Shown: positions 14,979 through 22,129 of the stretch, in pieces
Layout: each line of letters begins with the position of its first letter
How positions within the stretch are numbered: position 1 is the stretch's first letter
Assembly: GCA_004791645.1 (NCBI GenBank)
Contig: SRSN01000011.1
Span: 1 to 33,975 of the forward strand
DNA from: Alcaligenaceae bacterium 429
GTDB lineage: Bacteria > Pseudomonadota > Gammaproteobacteria > Burkholderiales > Burkholderiaceae_B
Direction: 5' to 3'
Length of the DNA stretch: 33,975 bases
The notes under the pieces: generated by a model
Database searches by the model: none
What the model saw: the letters and a program-made list of their open reading frames with translations, nothing else
What the model was told of the DNA's origin: nothing
Program-made: the position numbers and the translations under genes

Positions 14979-16634
14979 ATGAGCAATAACCGTCACGCTG
15001 GTAAAGCCATCGCAGAGAGCTTGGCCCTACATGGAGTTGATCGTGTGTTTGTAGTGCCGGGTGAAAGCTACCTGGCCGTGCTGGATGGTTTGTACGACAC
15101 AAACATCCAAAGCGTGGTGTGCCGTCATGAAGCCGCTGCAGCCTACATGGCTGATGCGTACGGCAAATTCACTGGCAAACCTGGTGTTGCCATGGTGACT
15201 CGTGGCCCTGGTGCCGCTCAAGCTTTCACTGGCATTCACACAGCATGGCAAGATGGCGTGCCTATGGTGTTGTTCGTAGGTTTGATCCCTGTAGCAGACC
15301 GTGAGCGCGAGTCGTTCCAAGAGTTTGATCCTAAAGCATGGTTTGGTTCACAGTGCAAACGTGTGTTTGTATTGGATAGCGCCGAGCGTGCTTCTGAAGT
15401 TGTTGCTGAAGCATTCTTCGCCGCTATGGAAGGTCGTCCAGGCCCAGTAGTGGTAGGCTTGCCTGAAGACATCATCCGTGAAGAATTTACGCGTGAGTTG
15501 CAACCTGTGTTGCCAGTGGCACAAGGTGCTGTAGGCCAAGACGAATTGGCAGCGCTGACAGCAGCGTTGGCATCCGCTAAAAAACCAATGTTGTTCGTAG
15601 GTGGTCAGAACTGGGATAGCGAAGCATCCCGTCAATTGACTCACTTTGCTGAGCAAAACCGTATTCCTGTGCTGCACGATTGGCGTGCTGCTGATCGCAT
15701 TCCTTTTAACTCACCTGCGCATGCTGGTTACTTGGGTTATGGCCGTGATGACGCAACTGCTGCGTTGTATGCTGAATCCGACGTGCTGGTTGCTGTAGGT
15801 GTGGTACCAGGCGACGTGTCTACTGATGGCTACACATTGCGTCAAGATACCTCCGCTATTACGTACCAAGTGAATCTGGACACCAGCTTGCGTGGTCGCA
15901 GCGGTGCAATGACTCACCAAATCTTGGCAAACCCTAAAGTGTTTGCTCGTACTGTAGAGACACTGGAGTTGGCCGGTGCAGAGCAGCGTCAAGCATGGTT
16001 TGACCGTTGTCACGCTGTTCAGCGCGAATACTCCCGTTTCCCAACAGAGTTGCCACGTACTGCACCTGGTACAGCACATATGACAGCGCTGATGGAATCC
16101 ATCGTGAAGCGTTTGCCTGACGATGCGGTATACAGCTTTGGTGCAGGTAACCACTGCATTTGGGCACAACGCTATTTGCCTACTAACGTATTCCCAAGCC
16201 AATTGAGTGCCCGTAACGGTGCAATGGGTTACAGCGTTCCAGCCGGTATCGTGGCGTCGTTGCAATCACCTGAGCGTGTGTCGGTAGTGATCGCTGGTGA
16301 CGGTGAGTTCTTTATGAACGAAGCTGAGCTGTCCACCGCAGTGACTTACGGCGCACCAATCTTGGTAGTCATGATGGACAACCAGCAGTACGGCACAATC
16401 CGCCTGCACCAAGAGCAGCATTACCCAGGCCGTGTGTCTGGTACACAGTTGCAGAACCCTAATTGTGAATTGTTGGCACAAGCCTTTGGTGCATACGGTG
16501 CGCGTATTACCGATGACTCTCAAATTGAAGCAGCTGTAGAAGCCGCATTCAAAGCAATTCTGGAAGAAAAACGACCTGCAATTCTGCAGATCGTGACGGA
16601 TCAGGCTTTGGCATTGCCAGAGTCTGTAGCATAA
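14979..16634 (+). CDS. ThDP-dependent decarboxylase/acetolactate synthase-like enzyme
   Basis: A 551-residue enzyme of the acetolactate synthase/2-oxo acid decarboxylase superfamily. The order is an N-terminal PYR domain (catalytic glutamate in CRHEAAAAYMADAYG), a middle Rossmann-like domain, and a C-terminal PP domain with the ThDP/Mg motif GDGEFFMNEAE running to MMDNQQYG. The usual closing NN pair of the ThDP motif is DN. A glutamine is present in ESFQEFD, as in ALS-type enzymes. The catalytic Glu argues against glyoxylate carboligase, which has Val there. ATG 14979 is chosen over 14973 because AGGGA at 14968-14972 is better spaced. It has its own promoter and operator and ends at a strong terminator. 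Likely role: decarboxylation or carboligation of a 2-oxo acid, with the aldehyde passed to the nearby aldehyde dehydrogenases (inference). Confidence 0.85.
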   Translation: MSNNRHAGKAIAESLALHGVDRVFVVPGESYLAVLDGLYDTNIQSVVCRHEAAAAYMADAYGKFTGKPGVAMVTRGPGAAQAFTGIHTAWQDGVPMVLFVGLIPVADRERESFQEFDPKAWFGSQCKRVFVLDSAERASEVVAEAFFAAMEGRPGPVVVGLPEDIIREEFTRELQPVLPVAQGAVGQDELAALTAALASAKKPMLFVGGQNWDSEASRQLTHFAEQNRIPVLHDWRAADRIPFNSPAHAGYLGYGRDDATAALYAESDVLVAVGVVPGDVSTDGYTLRQDTSAITYQVNLDTSLRGRSGAMTHQILANPKVFARTVETLELAGAEQRQAWFDRCHAVQREYSRFPTELPRTAPGTAHMTALMESIVKRLPDDAVYSFGAGNHCIWAQRYLPTNVFPSQLSARNGAMGYSVPAGIVASLQSPERVSVVIAGDGEFFMNEAELSTAVTYGAPILVVMMDNQQYGTIRLHQEQHYPGRVSGTQLQNPNCELLAQAFGAYGARITDDSQIEAAVEAAFKAILEEKRPAILQIVTDQALALPESVA

Positions 16635-16706
16635 GGTGCAGCCACTCGCCGAAGAGCGATGAACCTTGCCACACTACGGCTAAAAGCTGTTGAGCACCTA
16701 GGAACG

Positions 16707-16739
16707 GCCCGAATCTGTGAAAGCAGGTTCGGGCTTTTT
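16707..16739 (+). terminator. Rho-independent terminator after the ThDP enzyme gene
   Basis: GCCCGAATCTG pairs with CAGGTTCGGGC over 11 positions with one wobble, followed by five T. It lies 73 bases past the stop codon and ends the single-gene transcription unit. Confidence 0.92.
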
Positions 16740-16973
16740 CTTTGTGCGGGAAAGGAGGGCGATGCGGCTTTATGCCTCGTTGCATAGTTATCTCTTTGTG
16801 GGCGTAGATAATGAGCGGGGCTTTGTTTCTTGGTAGTGTGGCTACGGCAAGTACAGCATCTTCTCAGACTGGTGAGGCGCTGCTATGACGATAAATGGGA
16901 ACGCTGGGTGGGTGGTTTATGCCAGCACCAATCAAAACGTGCTGTAGAGGCGCAGAATAGGCCTTGGAGGGGT
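16740..16973. other. Gene-free stretch between two convergent units
   Basis: About 380 bases separate the ThDP enzyme stop from the end of the convergent aldehyde dehydrogenase gene. Besides the terminator at 16707-16739 and the inverted repeat at 16974-17007, I see only a 25-codon open frame from ATG 16811 to 16888 without a good ribosome-binding site, and a small TATGC/GCATA repeat (16771-16786). No RNA gene is recognisable. Confidence 0.5.
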
Positions 16974-17007
16974 ATGCTTTCGTGCAAGGTCTCTCGCACG
17001 AAAGCAT
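16974..17007. repeat. Perfect 12-bp inverted repeat next to the aldehyde dehydrogenase stop
   Basis: ATGCTTTCGTGC (16974-16985) and GCACGAAAGCAT (16996-17007) are perfect complements around a 10-base loop. It lies 9 bases past the stop codon of the leftward aldehyde dehydrogenase gene. No T run follows on either strand, so it is not a standard intrinsic terminator, though it could stabilise the mRNA 3' end. Confidence 0.75.
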
Positions 17008-17016
17008 GGGTACTAC

Positions 17017-18513
17017 TTACACAGTCAGATCAATCCAGGTGGATTTCAAGCTGGTGTATTTGTCTATAGCGTGTATGGACTTGTCACGACCAAAGCCGGA
17101 CTGTTTCACACCGCCAAATGGCATAGCAATATTGCCATTGAAGTAGCAGTTCACCCAGACCAAGCCAGCTTCCAACTCGCGGCCCATGCGGTGCGCGCGA
17201 CTGATGTTGCTGGTCCACAGGCCGGCACCTAAGCCGAACTCGTGATCGTTAGCCATGTGCAGAACTTCTTCTTCGGTGTCGAATACCGTTACCGCCAACA
17301 CCGGCCCGAAGATTTCTTCACGAATGATGCGTACATCTTGTGAAGGCACTTCAAAAATGGTGGGCTCAATGTAGTAGCCGCCAGTTTCGGTGCGAACTTG
17401 CTGGCCGCCAGTGAGCAGCGTGGCTTGTTCGCAGCCAGAGGCAATGTAGCTCATCACTGTGCCCATGTGCTGCTGTGTCACCATAGCGCCCATTGCAGTT
17501 TTGGGATCCAAAGGATTACCCGGCTGCATGGTTTTGGCGTGAGCAATCAGCTTCTCTTTGAAGCTTTCGTAGATGCCACGTTGTACGTACAGGCGTGAAC
17601 CTGCAATACATACTTCGCCTTGGTTGTTGAAAATGCCAACGGCAGCCATCAATGCAGCTTTGTCCAAATCAGGGCAGTCATCAAACACGATGTGTGGAGA
17701 TTTACCACCGCACTCCAACCAGATTTGTTTCAGGTTGGACTGGCCGGAGTACTGCATAAAGCGTTTACCGGTCATGGTGGAACCGGTAAAGGTCAGGCAA
17801 TCTACGTCTGGGTGCAAGCCCAATGCTTGACCCGCACCGGGGCCTGTGCCGGGCACAATGTTCAACACGCCTGGAGGCAAACCTGCTTCCAGCGCCAACT
17901 CACCCAAACGAATAGCGGTCAGCGGTGTGGCGTCAGCGGGTTTCAAGATAACGCTGTTACCCGCTGCTAGTGCAGGAGCCACTTTCCACGATGACATCAT
18001 CAGTGGGAAGTTCCAAGGCACCACAGCAGCTACTACACCCAAGGGGTGGCGTGTGATGGTGGCCAGAGCGTTGTTATCGGTAGGAGCGATTTCATCGTAT
18101 TGTTTGTCGATGAGTTCGCCGTACCACGCGTAAGCAGTGGCGGATTCTGGAATATCAAATTGCGTGGTTTCACTGATGGGTTTACCCATGTTCAGCGTTT
18201 CCAACAGCGCGATATCGTCCAGGTTTTCACGAATCAGTTGCGCCAAGCGTTGCAGAATTTCTTTGCGCTTTACGCGAGGCATATTGCGCCAAACGCCAGA
18301 TTTAAAGGCGCGGCGAGCAGATTGAACGGCTACATCAATATCCGCTTCGTTGCAGGAGGCAACTTGGGCCAAAACTTGACCGCTTGCAGGGTTAACAATG
18401 TCCAGAACGTCGCCATTGCCTTGGTAGGCTTTACCATCAATGATGGCTTGGCTGCGGAACGACAACTGGGCTGCCCGTTGTTCCCAGTCCTGCAGGGTGA
18501 GGGGTGTAGTCAT
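17017..18513 (-). CDS. NAD(P)-dependent aldehyde dehydrogenase, PuuC/KauB-like
   Basis: A 498-residue aldehyde dehydrogenase. The cofactor motif PWNFPL, the general-base glutamate in WLECGGKSP, the catalytic cysteine in NNQGEVCIAGSRLYV and the C-terminal PFGGVKQSGFGRDKS are all present. Across its length it resembles E. coli PuuC (gamma-glutamyl-aminobutyraldehyde dehydrogenase) and the Pseudomonas KauB type, which oxidise omega-amino or omega-guanidino aldehydes. It is the third gene of the leftward cupin-M20-ALDH unit, but a terminator-like hairpin lies between it and the M20 gene. GGAAG about 8 bases upstream serves the ATG. The natural aldehyde could be the product of the ThDP decarboxylase (inference). 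Confidence 0.9.
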   Translation of the reverse strand: MTTPLTLQDWEQRAAQLSFRSQAIIDGKAYQGNGDVLDIVNPASGQVLAQVASCNEADIDVAVQSARRAFKSGVWRNMPRVKRKEILQRLAQLIRENLDDIALLETLNMGKPISETTQFDIPESATAYAWYGELIDKQYDEIAPTDNNALATITRHPLGVVAAVVPWNFPLMMSSWKVAPALAAGNSVILKPADATPLTAIRLGELALEAGLPPGVLNIVPGTGPGAGQALGLHPDVDCLTFTGSTMTGKRFMQYSGQSNLKQIWLECGGKSPHIVFDDCPDLDKAALMAAVGIFNNQGEVCIAGSRLYVQRGIYESFKEKLIAHAKTMQPGNPLDPKTAMGAMVTQQHMGTVMSYIASGCEQATLLTGGQQVRTETGGYYIEPTIFEVPSQDVRIIREEIFGPVLAVTVFDTEEEVLHMANDHEFGLGAGLWTSNISRAHRMGRELEAGLVWVNCYFNGNIAMPFGGVKQSGFGRDKSIHAIDKYTSLKSTWIDLTV

Positions 18514-18530
18514 GTATAACTTCCGTAGAG

Positions 18531-18557
18531 CAAAAAGGGCTGCCGTGTGGGCAGCCC
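18531..18557 (-). terminator. Intercistronic terminator-like hairpin before the aldehyde dehydrogenase gene
   Basis: On the minus strand GGGCTGCC pairs with GGCAGCCC (8 perfect GC-rich pairs, 5-base loop; plus-strand arms 18537-18544 and 18550-18557) and is followed by TTTTTG. It lies in the 50-base gap between the M20 hydrolase stop and the aldehyde dehydrogenase start, so it probably lowers read-through into the latter. Confidence 0.8.
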
Positions 18558-18563
18558 GAATAA

Positions 18564-19820
18564 TTAGCAGACTTTAGCCTGCTCCAGCATTGCGCCCAGC
18601 AACACGTTGGCACCGATGGCTACGTGTTCAGGTTTAGCGTCTTCGATTTCGTTGTGGCTGATCCCGTCTTTGCAAGGGATGAAGATCATGGATGTGGGGT
18701 GTTTGCTTGCAACGAACACCGCATCGTGGCCAGCGCCAGTCACGATATCTTGGTGAGAGTAACCACGAGCCTCAGCTTGTGCACGCACGCTGTTGATCAG
18801 GTGAGGAGCAAATGGGGTTGGTGGGAACTGTTGAATATCAGTGATAGAGATATCGGTGGTGTAGCCTGTGTGTTCGCCTTGGGCAACGTCTGCGCACAGT
18901 TTGCGGAAACGTGCTTCCATTTCATCCAGCAACGCGCTGTCTTCGTGGCGCAGGTCAACACTGAAGCTCACTTTGCCAGGGATTACGTTACGGGAAGATG
19001 GGTATACGTCCAACACACCAACCGTACCGCGGCCTTGAGGGGCGTATTCACGGGCGATATCAATCACACCTTGAACAATGTAAGACGCAGAGTACAACGC
19101 ATCTTTACGCAATTCCATTGGAGTAGGGCCAGCGTGCGCTTCCATGCCTGTTACCGCTACGTCGTACCAACGTAGACCCAACGAGCCTGTGACCACACCG
19201 ATCACATTGTCGTTGGCTTCCAATACAGGGCCTTGCTCAATGTGAGCTTCGATGTAGCTGCCAAAGGCGTGGCCTGGTACGGGGTAGTCACCGTCGTAAC
19301 CGATGTTTTTCAATTCTTCGCGTACTGATTTGCCATCCAGATCCACGGCGTCCAGCGCAGTTTCAATAGGGAATACTTGGCAGAATGCTCCGGAACCCAT
19401 CATCACAGGCACAAAGCGTGTGCCTTCTTCGTTAGTCCAGATGATCAACTCCATTGGAGCTTCTGTCTCGATGTTGTTCTCGTGCAAGGTGCGCATGACT
19501 TCCAAACCAGCCATTACGCCAAAGCAACCATCGAACCTGCCGCCTGTGGGCTGTGTGTCGATGTGGCTACCTGTGGCAACGGGGGGGAGGCTTGGGTTAC
19601 GGCCAGGGCGGCGACCAAAGATGTTACCCACCTGGTCGACGGTAATGGTCATCCCCGCCTCACGCATCCAGCCGCAAACCATGTCGCGTGCCTGGCCGTC
19701 TAGTGCCGTCAACGCCAAACGGCAGTTACCGCCTTTGGGTGTGGCACCAATTTTGGCCAGATCCATCAACGATTGCCAGAGGCGTTCGCCGTTGATGTTT
19801 AGGGAGGTGATGTCGGTCAT
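18564..19820 (-). CDS. M20-family Zn-dependent amidohydrolase (N-carbamoyl-L-amino acid hydrolase/allantoate amidohydrolase type)
   Basis: A 418-residue enzyme of the carbamoylase branch of peptidase family M20, which includes N-carbamoyl-L-amino acid hydrolase, beta-ureidopropionase and allantoate amidohydrolase. The two-metal site is intact: H86 (GSHIDT), D97 (GGRFDG), E131-E132 (NEEGTRF), H193 (EAHIEQG) and a C-terminal histidine in GISHNE. Such enzymes remove a carbamoyl (ureido) group, giving the amine, CO2 and ammonia. It follows the cupin gene by 34 bases with an AAGGA site. Hydantoinase and allantoinase partners are absent, so a ureido acid formed inside the cell or imported is the more likely substrate (inference). 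Confidence 0.87.
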   Translation of the reverse strand: MTDITSLNINGERLWQSLMDLAKIGATPKGGNCRLALTALDGQARDMVCGWMREAGMTITVDQVGNIFGRRPGRNPSLPPVATGSHIDTQPTGGRFDGCFGVMAGLEVMRTLHENNIETEAPMELIIWTNEEGTRFVPVMMGSGAFCQVFPIETALDAVDLDGKSVREELKNIGYDGDYPVPGHAFGSYIEAHIEQGPVLEANDNVIGVVTGSLGLRWYDVAVTGMEAHAGPTPMELRKDALYSASYIVQGVIDIAREYAPQGRGTVGVLDVYPSSRNVIPGKVSFSVDLRHEDSALLDEMEARFRKLCADVAQGEHTGYTTDISITDIQQFPPTPFAPHLINSVRAQAEARGYSHQDIVTGAGHDAVFVASKHPTSMIFIPCKDGISHNEIEDAKPEHVAIGANVLLGAMLEQAKVC

Positions 19821-19854
19821 GAGATTTTCCTTGCTGCAAAAAAAACGATGATTC

Positions 19855-20151
19855 CTAGCGTTTGAACTCGATCTCTACGAATACAAATGGCTCGGGACCA
19901 GGATTAATAACGTTGTGTTGCACACCGGCTTGCCGGCAATAACTTTGACCCTGAGTAAGAGCATTGCTATGACGAGTACCGTCAGGAAGTTCCAACTGCA
20001 GAGTGCCGGTAGTCATTGGTACTACTACATAGTCCATGTCGTGGCCGTGCCAGCCGGTTTCGGCTCCGGGCTCGAAGTACCATTCGGTGACACGAGTGAA
20101 ATCGTTGTCAATTTGTACGGTAGGGCGGGCTGCTGGTCGTTGCTGGTTCAT
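19855..20151 (-). CDS. Small single-domain cupin protein
   Basis: A 98-residue protein that is essentially one cupin beta-barrel. Metal-binding histidines are seen at H35 and H37 (WHGHDMDYV) and H79 (QHNVINPG). The glutamate that usually follows the HxH pair is not present; D40 or Y41 lies there. It is the first gene of the leftward unit with an AAAGGA site, 34 bases before the M20 hydrolase. Such small cupins are isomerases, epimerases, dioxygenases or sensors, and the sequence does not decide. It is much shorter than the two-cupin ureidoglycine aminohydrolase, so it is not a standard AllE. Confidence 0.75.
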   Translation of the reverse strand: MNQQRPAARPTVQIDNDFTRVTEWYFEPGAETGWHGHDMDYVVVPMTTGTLQLELPDGTRHSNALTQGQSYCRQAGVQHNVINPGPEPFVFVEIEFKR

Positions 20152-20449
20152 AGACTGTCCTTTGGTTGGTAATCACTTTCTACATCATGGTCATGGTGCT
20201 GAAGAAAAAAGCTTTTTGCATTCAGTCATGGGGCCATTTAGGGTGGTATGATTTTTATAACCTTCAACCATCACCGGTAGAAAGCGTTTCTATTCATAGG
20301 CAACGCATTCCCTGGTGTGGGTGTTTAGGTTTAGTATTCAGGTGGTCAGGCCACAAGACCAGTTTAATGGAAAATTACCAAAAAAGGTGCATGGTGTTTT
20401 CCATAGGTGCTGCCTGTCCCCAAAAGCGTATGTGTGATGAGACAGAAAA
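20152..20449. promoter_or_regulatory. Divergent regulatory region between the cupin operon and the MocR gene
   Basis: This region of about 300 bases has no gene. It holds the 19-bp GntR element (20343-20361) plus the ribosome-binding site of the cupin gene (20158-20164, minus strand). I cannot pick a convincing promoter on either strand. The element lies 89-107 bases before the MocR start and about 190 bases before the cupin start. Confidence 0.55.
20343..20361. promoter_or_regulatory. Third promoter-type GntR operator copy
   Basis: TGGTCAGGCCACAAGACCA repeats the three-half-site design of 10265-10283 and 14893-14911: the palindromic core (TGGTCAGGCCA, the reverse complement of TGGCCTGACCA) plus a third half-site ending in ACCA. 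This links the cupin-M20-ALDH unit and/or the MocR gene to the second GntR regulator (inference). Confidence 0.65.
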
Positions 20450-21934
20450 ATGATCGCAAGCGTATTGCATGAGTTGCTTTTACAACGTCTGGAGCGAGAT
20501 AGCGGGAAGCCTTTATCCCGTCAGGTCTACGAGGCGTTTAGCGCGTTAATTTTGCAGGGTGATCTGCGTGCGGGTACTAAGCTACCCGCTAGCCGTGTTT
20601 TGGCCAGAGACATGGGCTTGTCCCGCAACACAATTATTGCGGCGTATGAACAGTTAAATGCCGAAGGGTATGTGATCACTATCACGGGTAGTGGTACCTT
20701 CGTGTCCGACACTGTGCCGGTGATGGTGGGGCAGGTCATGCCCTTAGACGCCGAACTGGTGCAGCCAGTGACAGGTGATGGGCTATTGTCTGAGCGTGGT
20801 TCTGCATTAGTAAGTACCGCTCAAGCCTCACGCCATCAGTGGGGGCCATTTATTCCGGGTGTGCCGGATGTCACGATGTTTCCCAGTAAAGTATGGATGC
20901 GTTTGCAACGCCGCTATTGGCGTGAGCCCATTCCATCGTTAATGACCTATGCGCACGGCGCCGGGTATAAACCGTTACGTAGAGCCTTGAGTGAACATTT
21001 ACGCTTGGCGCGTTCGGTGCAGTGCGACCCTGAACAAGTGGTGATTACCTCTGGTATTCACCAGTCGCTGGATTTAATTGCTAAGTTGCTGGGCGACAAA
21101 GAGTGTCTAGCGTGGATGGAAAACCCCGGTTATTGGGGAGCCAGTACCGTGCTGACATCGGCGGGCATACATTTGCGTTCCATTAATGTGGACGAAGAAG
21201 GCATGAGCCCCACGCCTGAGCAAATGCAGCAAGACGTGCCTAAGTTTATTTTCGTGACGCCTTCGCACCAGTACCCGCTGGGTAATGTGATGAGTTTGGC
21301 CAGACGCCGTATGTTGCTGGAATATGCCAACCAGTGCGGCGCATGGATTATTGAAGACGATTACGACAGTGAGTTCCGCTTTGGCGGTCGTCCTATTGCG
21401 TCCTTGCAAGGGCTGGATAGTTATGATCGAGTCATTTATCTAGGCACGTTTTCCAAAACCTTGTTCCCTAGCATGCGTATGGGGTTCATGGTGTTGCCCA
21501 AAGCTATTGCTAGGGCAGCATCGGTAGCACTGTCTGAGTTGTATCGAGAAGGTAGGTTGATGGAACAAGCTGTATTGGCTGATTTCATCGCCGAAGGGCA
21601 CTATGCCGCGCATATCCGCAAAATGAAAGCGGTGTATGCACGACGCCAAACTATCTTACGTGATGCCATTAGTGAGCATTTTGGCCCGCAATGGCCGTTG
21701 TCTAACCAAGAGGCTGGCTTGCATCTAGTGATGCATTTGCCTGAAGGGACGGATGACGAGGCTATTACCAAAGCCGCCCACGAGGCAGGTATTTGGGTGC
21801 GACCCTTAACGCGTTATTACGCGGGCGAGCGCAAATCGCCAGGCTTGCTTTTTGGTTATGCAGCGGTAGAAAATGAAGACGACATTCGTCCTGCTTTTGC
21901 ACAGTTGGCAGAATTGATAAAAGCAGCGTTGTAA
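20450..21934 (+). CDS. MocR-type PLP-dependent transcriptional regulator (GabR/PdxR-like)
   Basis: A 494-residue fusion of an N-terminal GntR-type winged helix-turn-helix (about residues 15-85, with LPASRVLARDMGLSRNT and LNAEGYV) and a C-terminal fold-type-I aminotransferase domain (about 130-494). The PLP-binding lysine is in GTFSKTLFPSMRMG, and the aspartate and tyrosine region EDDYDSEFR is also visible. MocR regulators sense an amine or amino acid through PLP. It is divergent from the cupin-M20-ALDH unit and upstream of a GabD-like gene on the same strand. GabR-like sensing of GABA or a related omega-amino acid is therefore plausible, but TauR- or PdxR-type roles cannot be excluded. Confidence 0.9.
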   Translation: MIASVLHELLLQRLERDSGKPLSRQVYEAFSALILQGDLRAGTKLPASRVLARDMGLSRNTIIAAYEQLNAEGYVITITGSGTFVSDTVPVMVGQVMPLDAELVQPVTGDGLLSERGSALVSTAQASRHQWGPFIPGVPDVTMFPSKVWMRLQRRYWREPIPSLMTYAHGAGYKPLRRALSEHLRLARSVQCDPEQVVITSGIHQSLDLIAKLLGDKECLAWMENPGYWGASTVLTSAGIHLRSINVDEEGMSPTPEQMQQDVPKFIFVTPSHQYPLGNVMSLARRRMLLEYANQCGAWIIEDDYDSEFRFGGRPIASLQGLDSYDRVIYLGTFSKTLFPSMRMGFMVLPKAIARAASVALSELYREGRLMEQAVLADFIAEGHYAAHIRKMKAVYARRQTILRDAISEHFGPQWPLSNQEAGLHLVMHLPEGTDDEAITKAAHEAGIWVRPLTRYYAGERKSPGLLFGYAAVENEDDIRPAFAQLAELIKAAL

Positions 21935-22129
21935 GGCCCGCAGCGCATAGGTAGAAATATCAGGTACTTGGGAATGGCACTGTGAATCGTTGAGCCAATG
22001 GCTCTAGGTTATTTGCCTATTCTGGTGTATCAATGTAGGCCAGTTGCTCAATCCGCCAGTTACATGCAATGTAGCTAGGGGTAGGTGGTAGTAAATAATG
22101 AAATTGATTTTTGCTCGTGGAGTACACAA

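Noticed and set aside
14979-16634. ThDP enzyme as glyoxylate carboligase, which with the M20 hydrolase, cupin and HIBDH-type reductase would make an allantoin/glyoxylate pathway
   Set aside because: The catalytic glutamate is present (CRHEAA), whereas glyoxylate carboligase has valine there. The cupin is far too short for ureidoglycine aminohydrolase, no allantoinase gene is present, and the reductase belongs to a different operon.
16811-16888. 25-codon open frame with a hydrophobic start in the 16740-16973 gap
   Set aside because: It has no convincing ribosome-binding site and matches no known peptide. A frame of this length is expected by chance.
21992-22004. GAGCCAATGGCTC palindrome after the MocR gene, as a terminator or MocR site
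   Set aside because: It is short, has no T run, and no second copy was found in the window. Kept only as a note.
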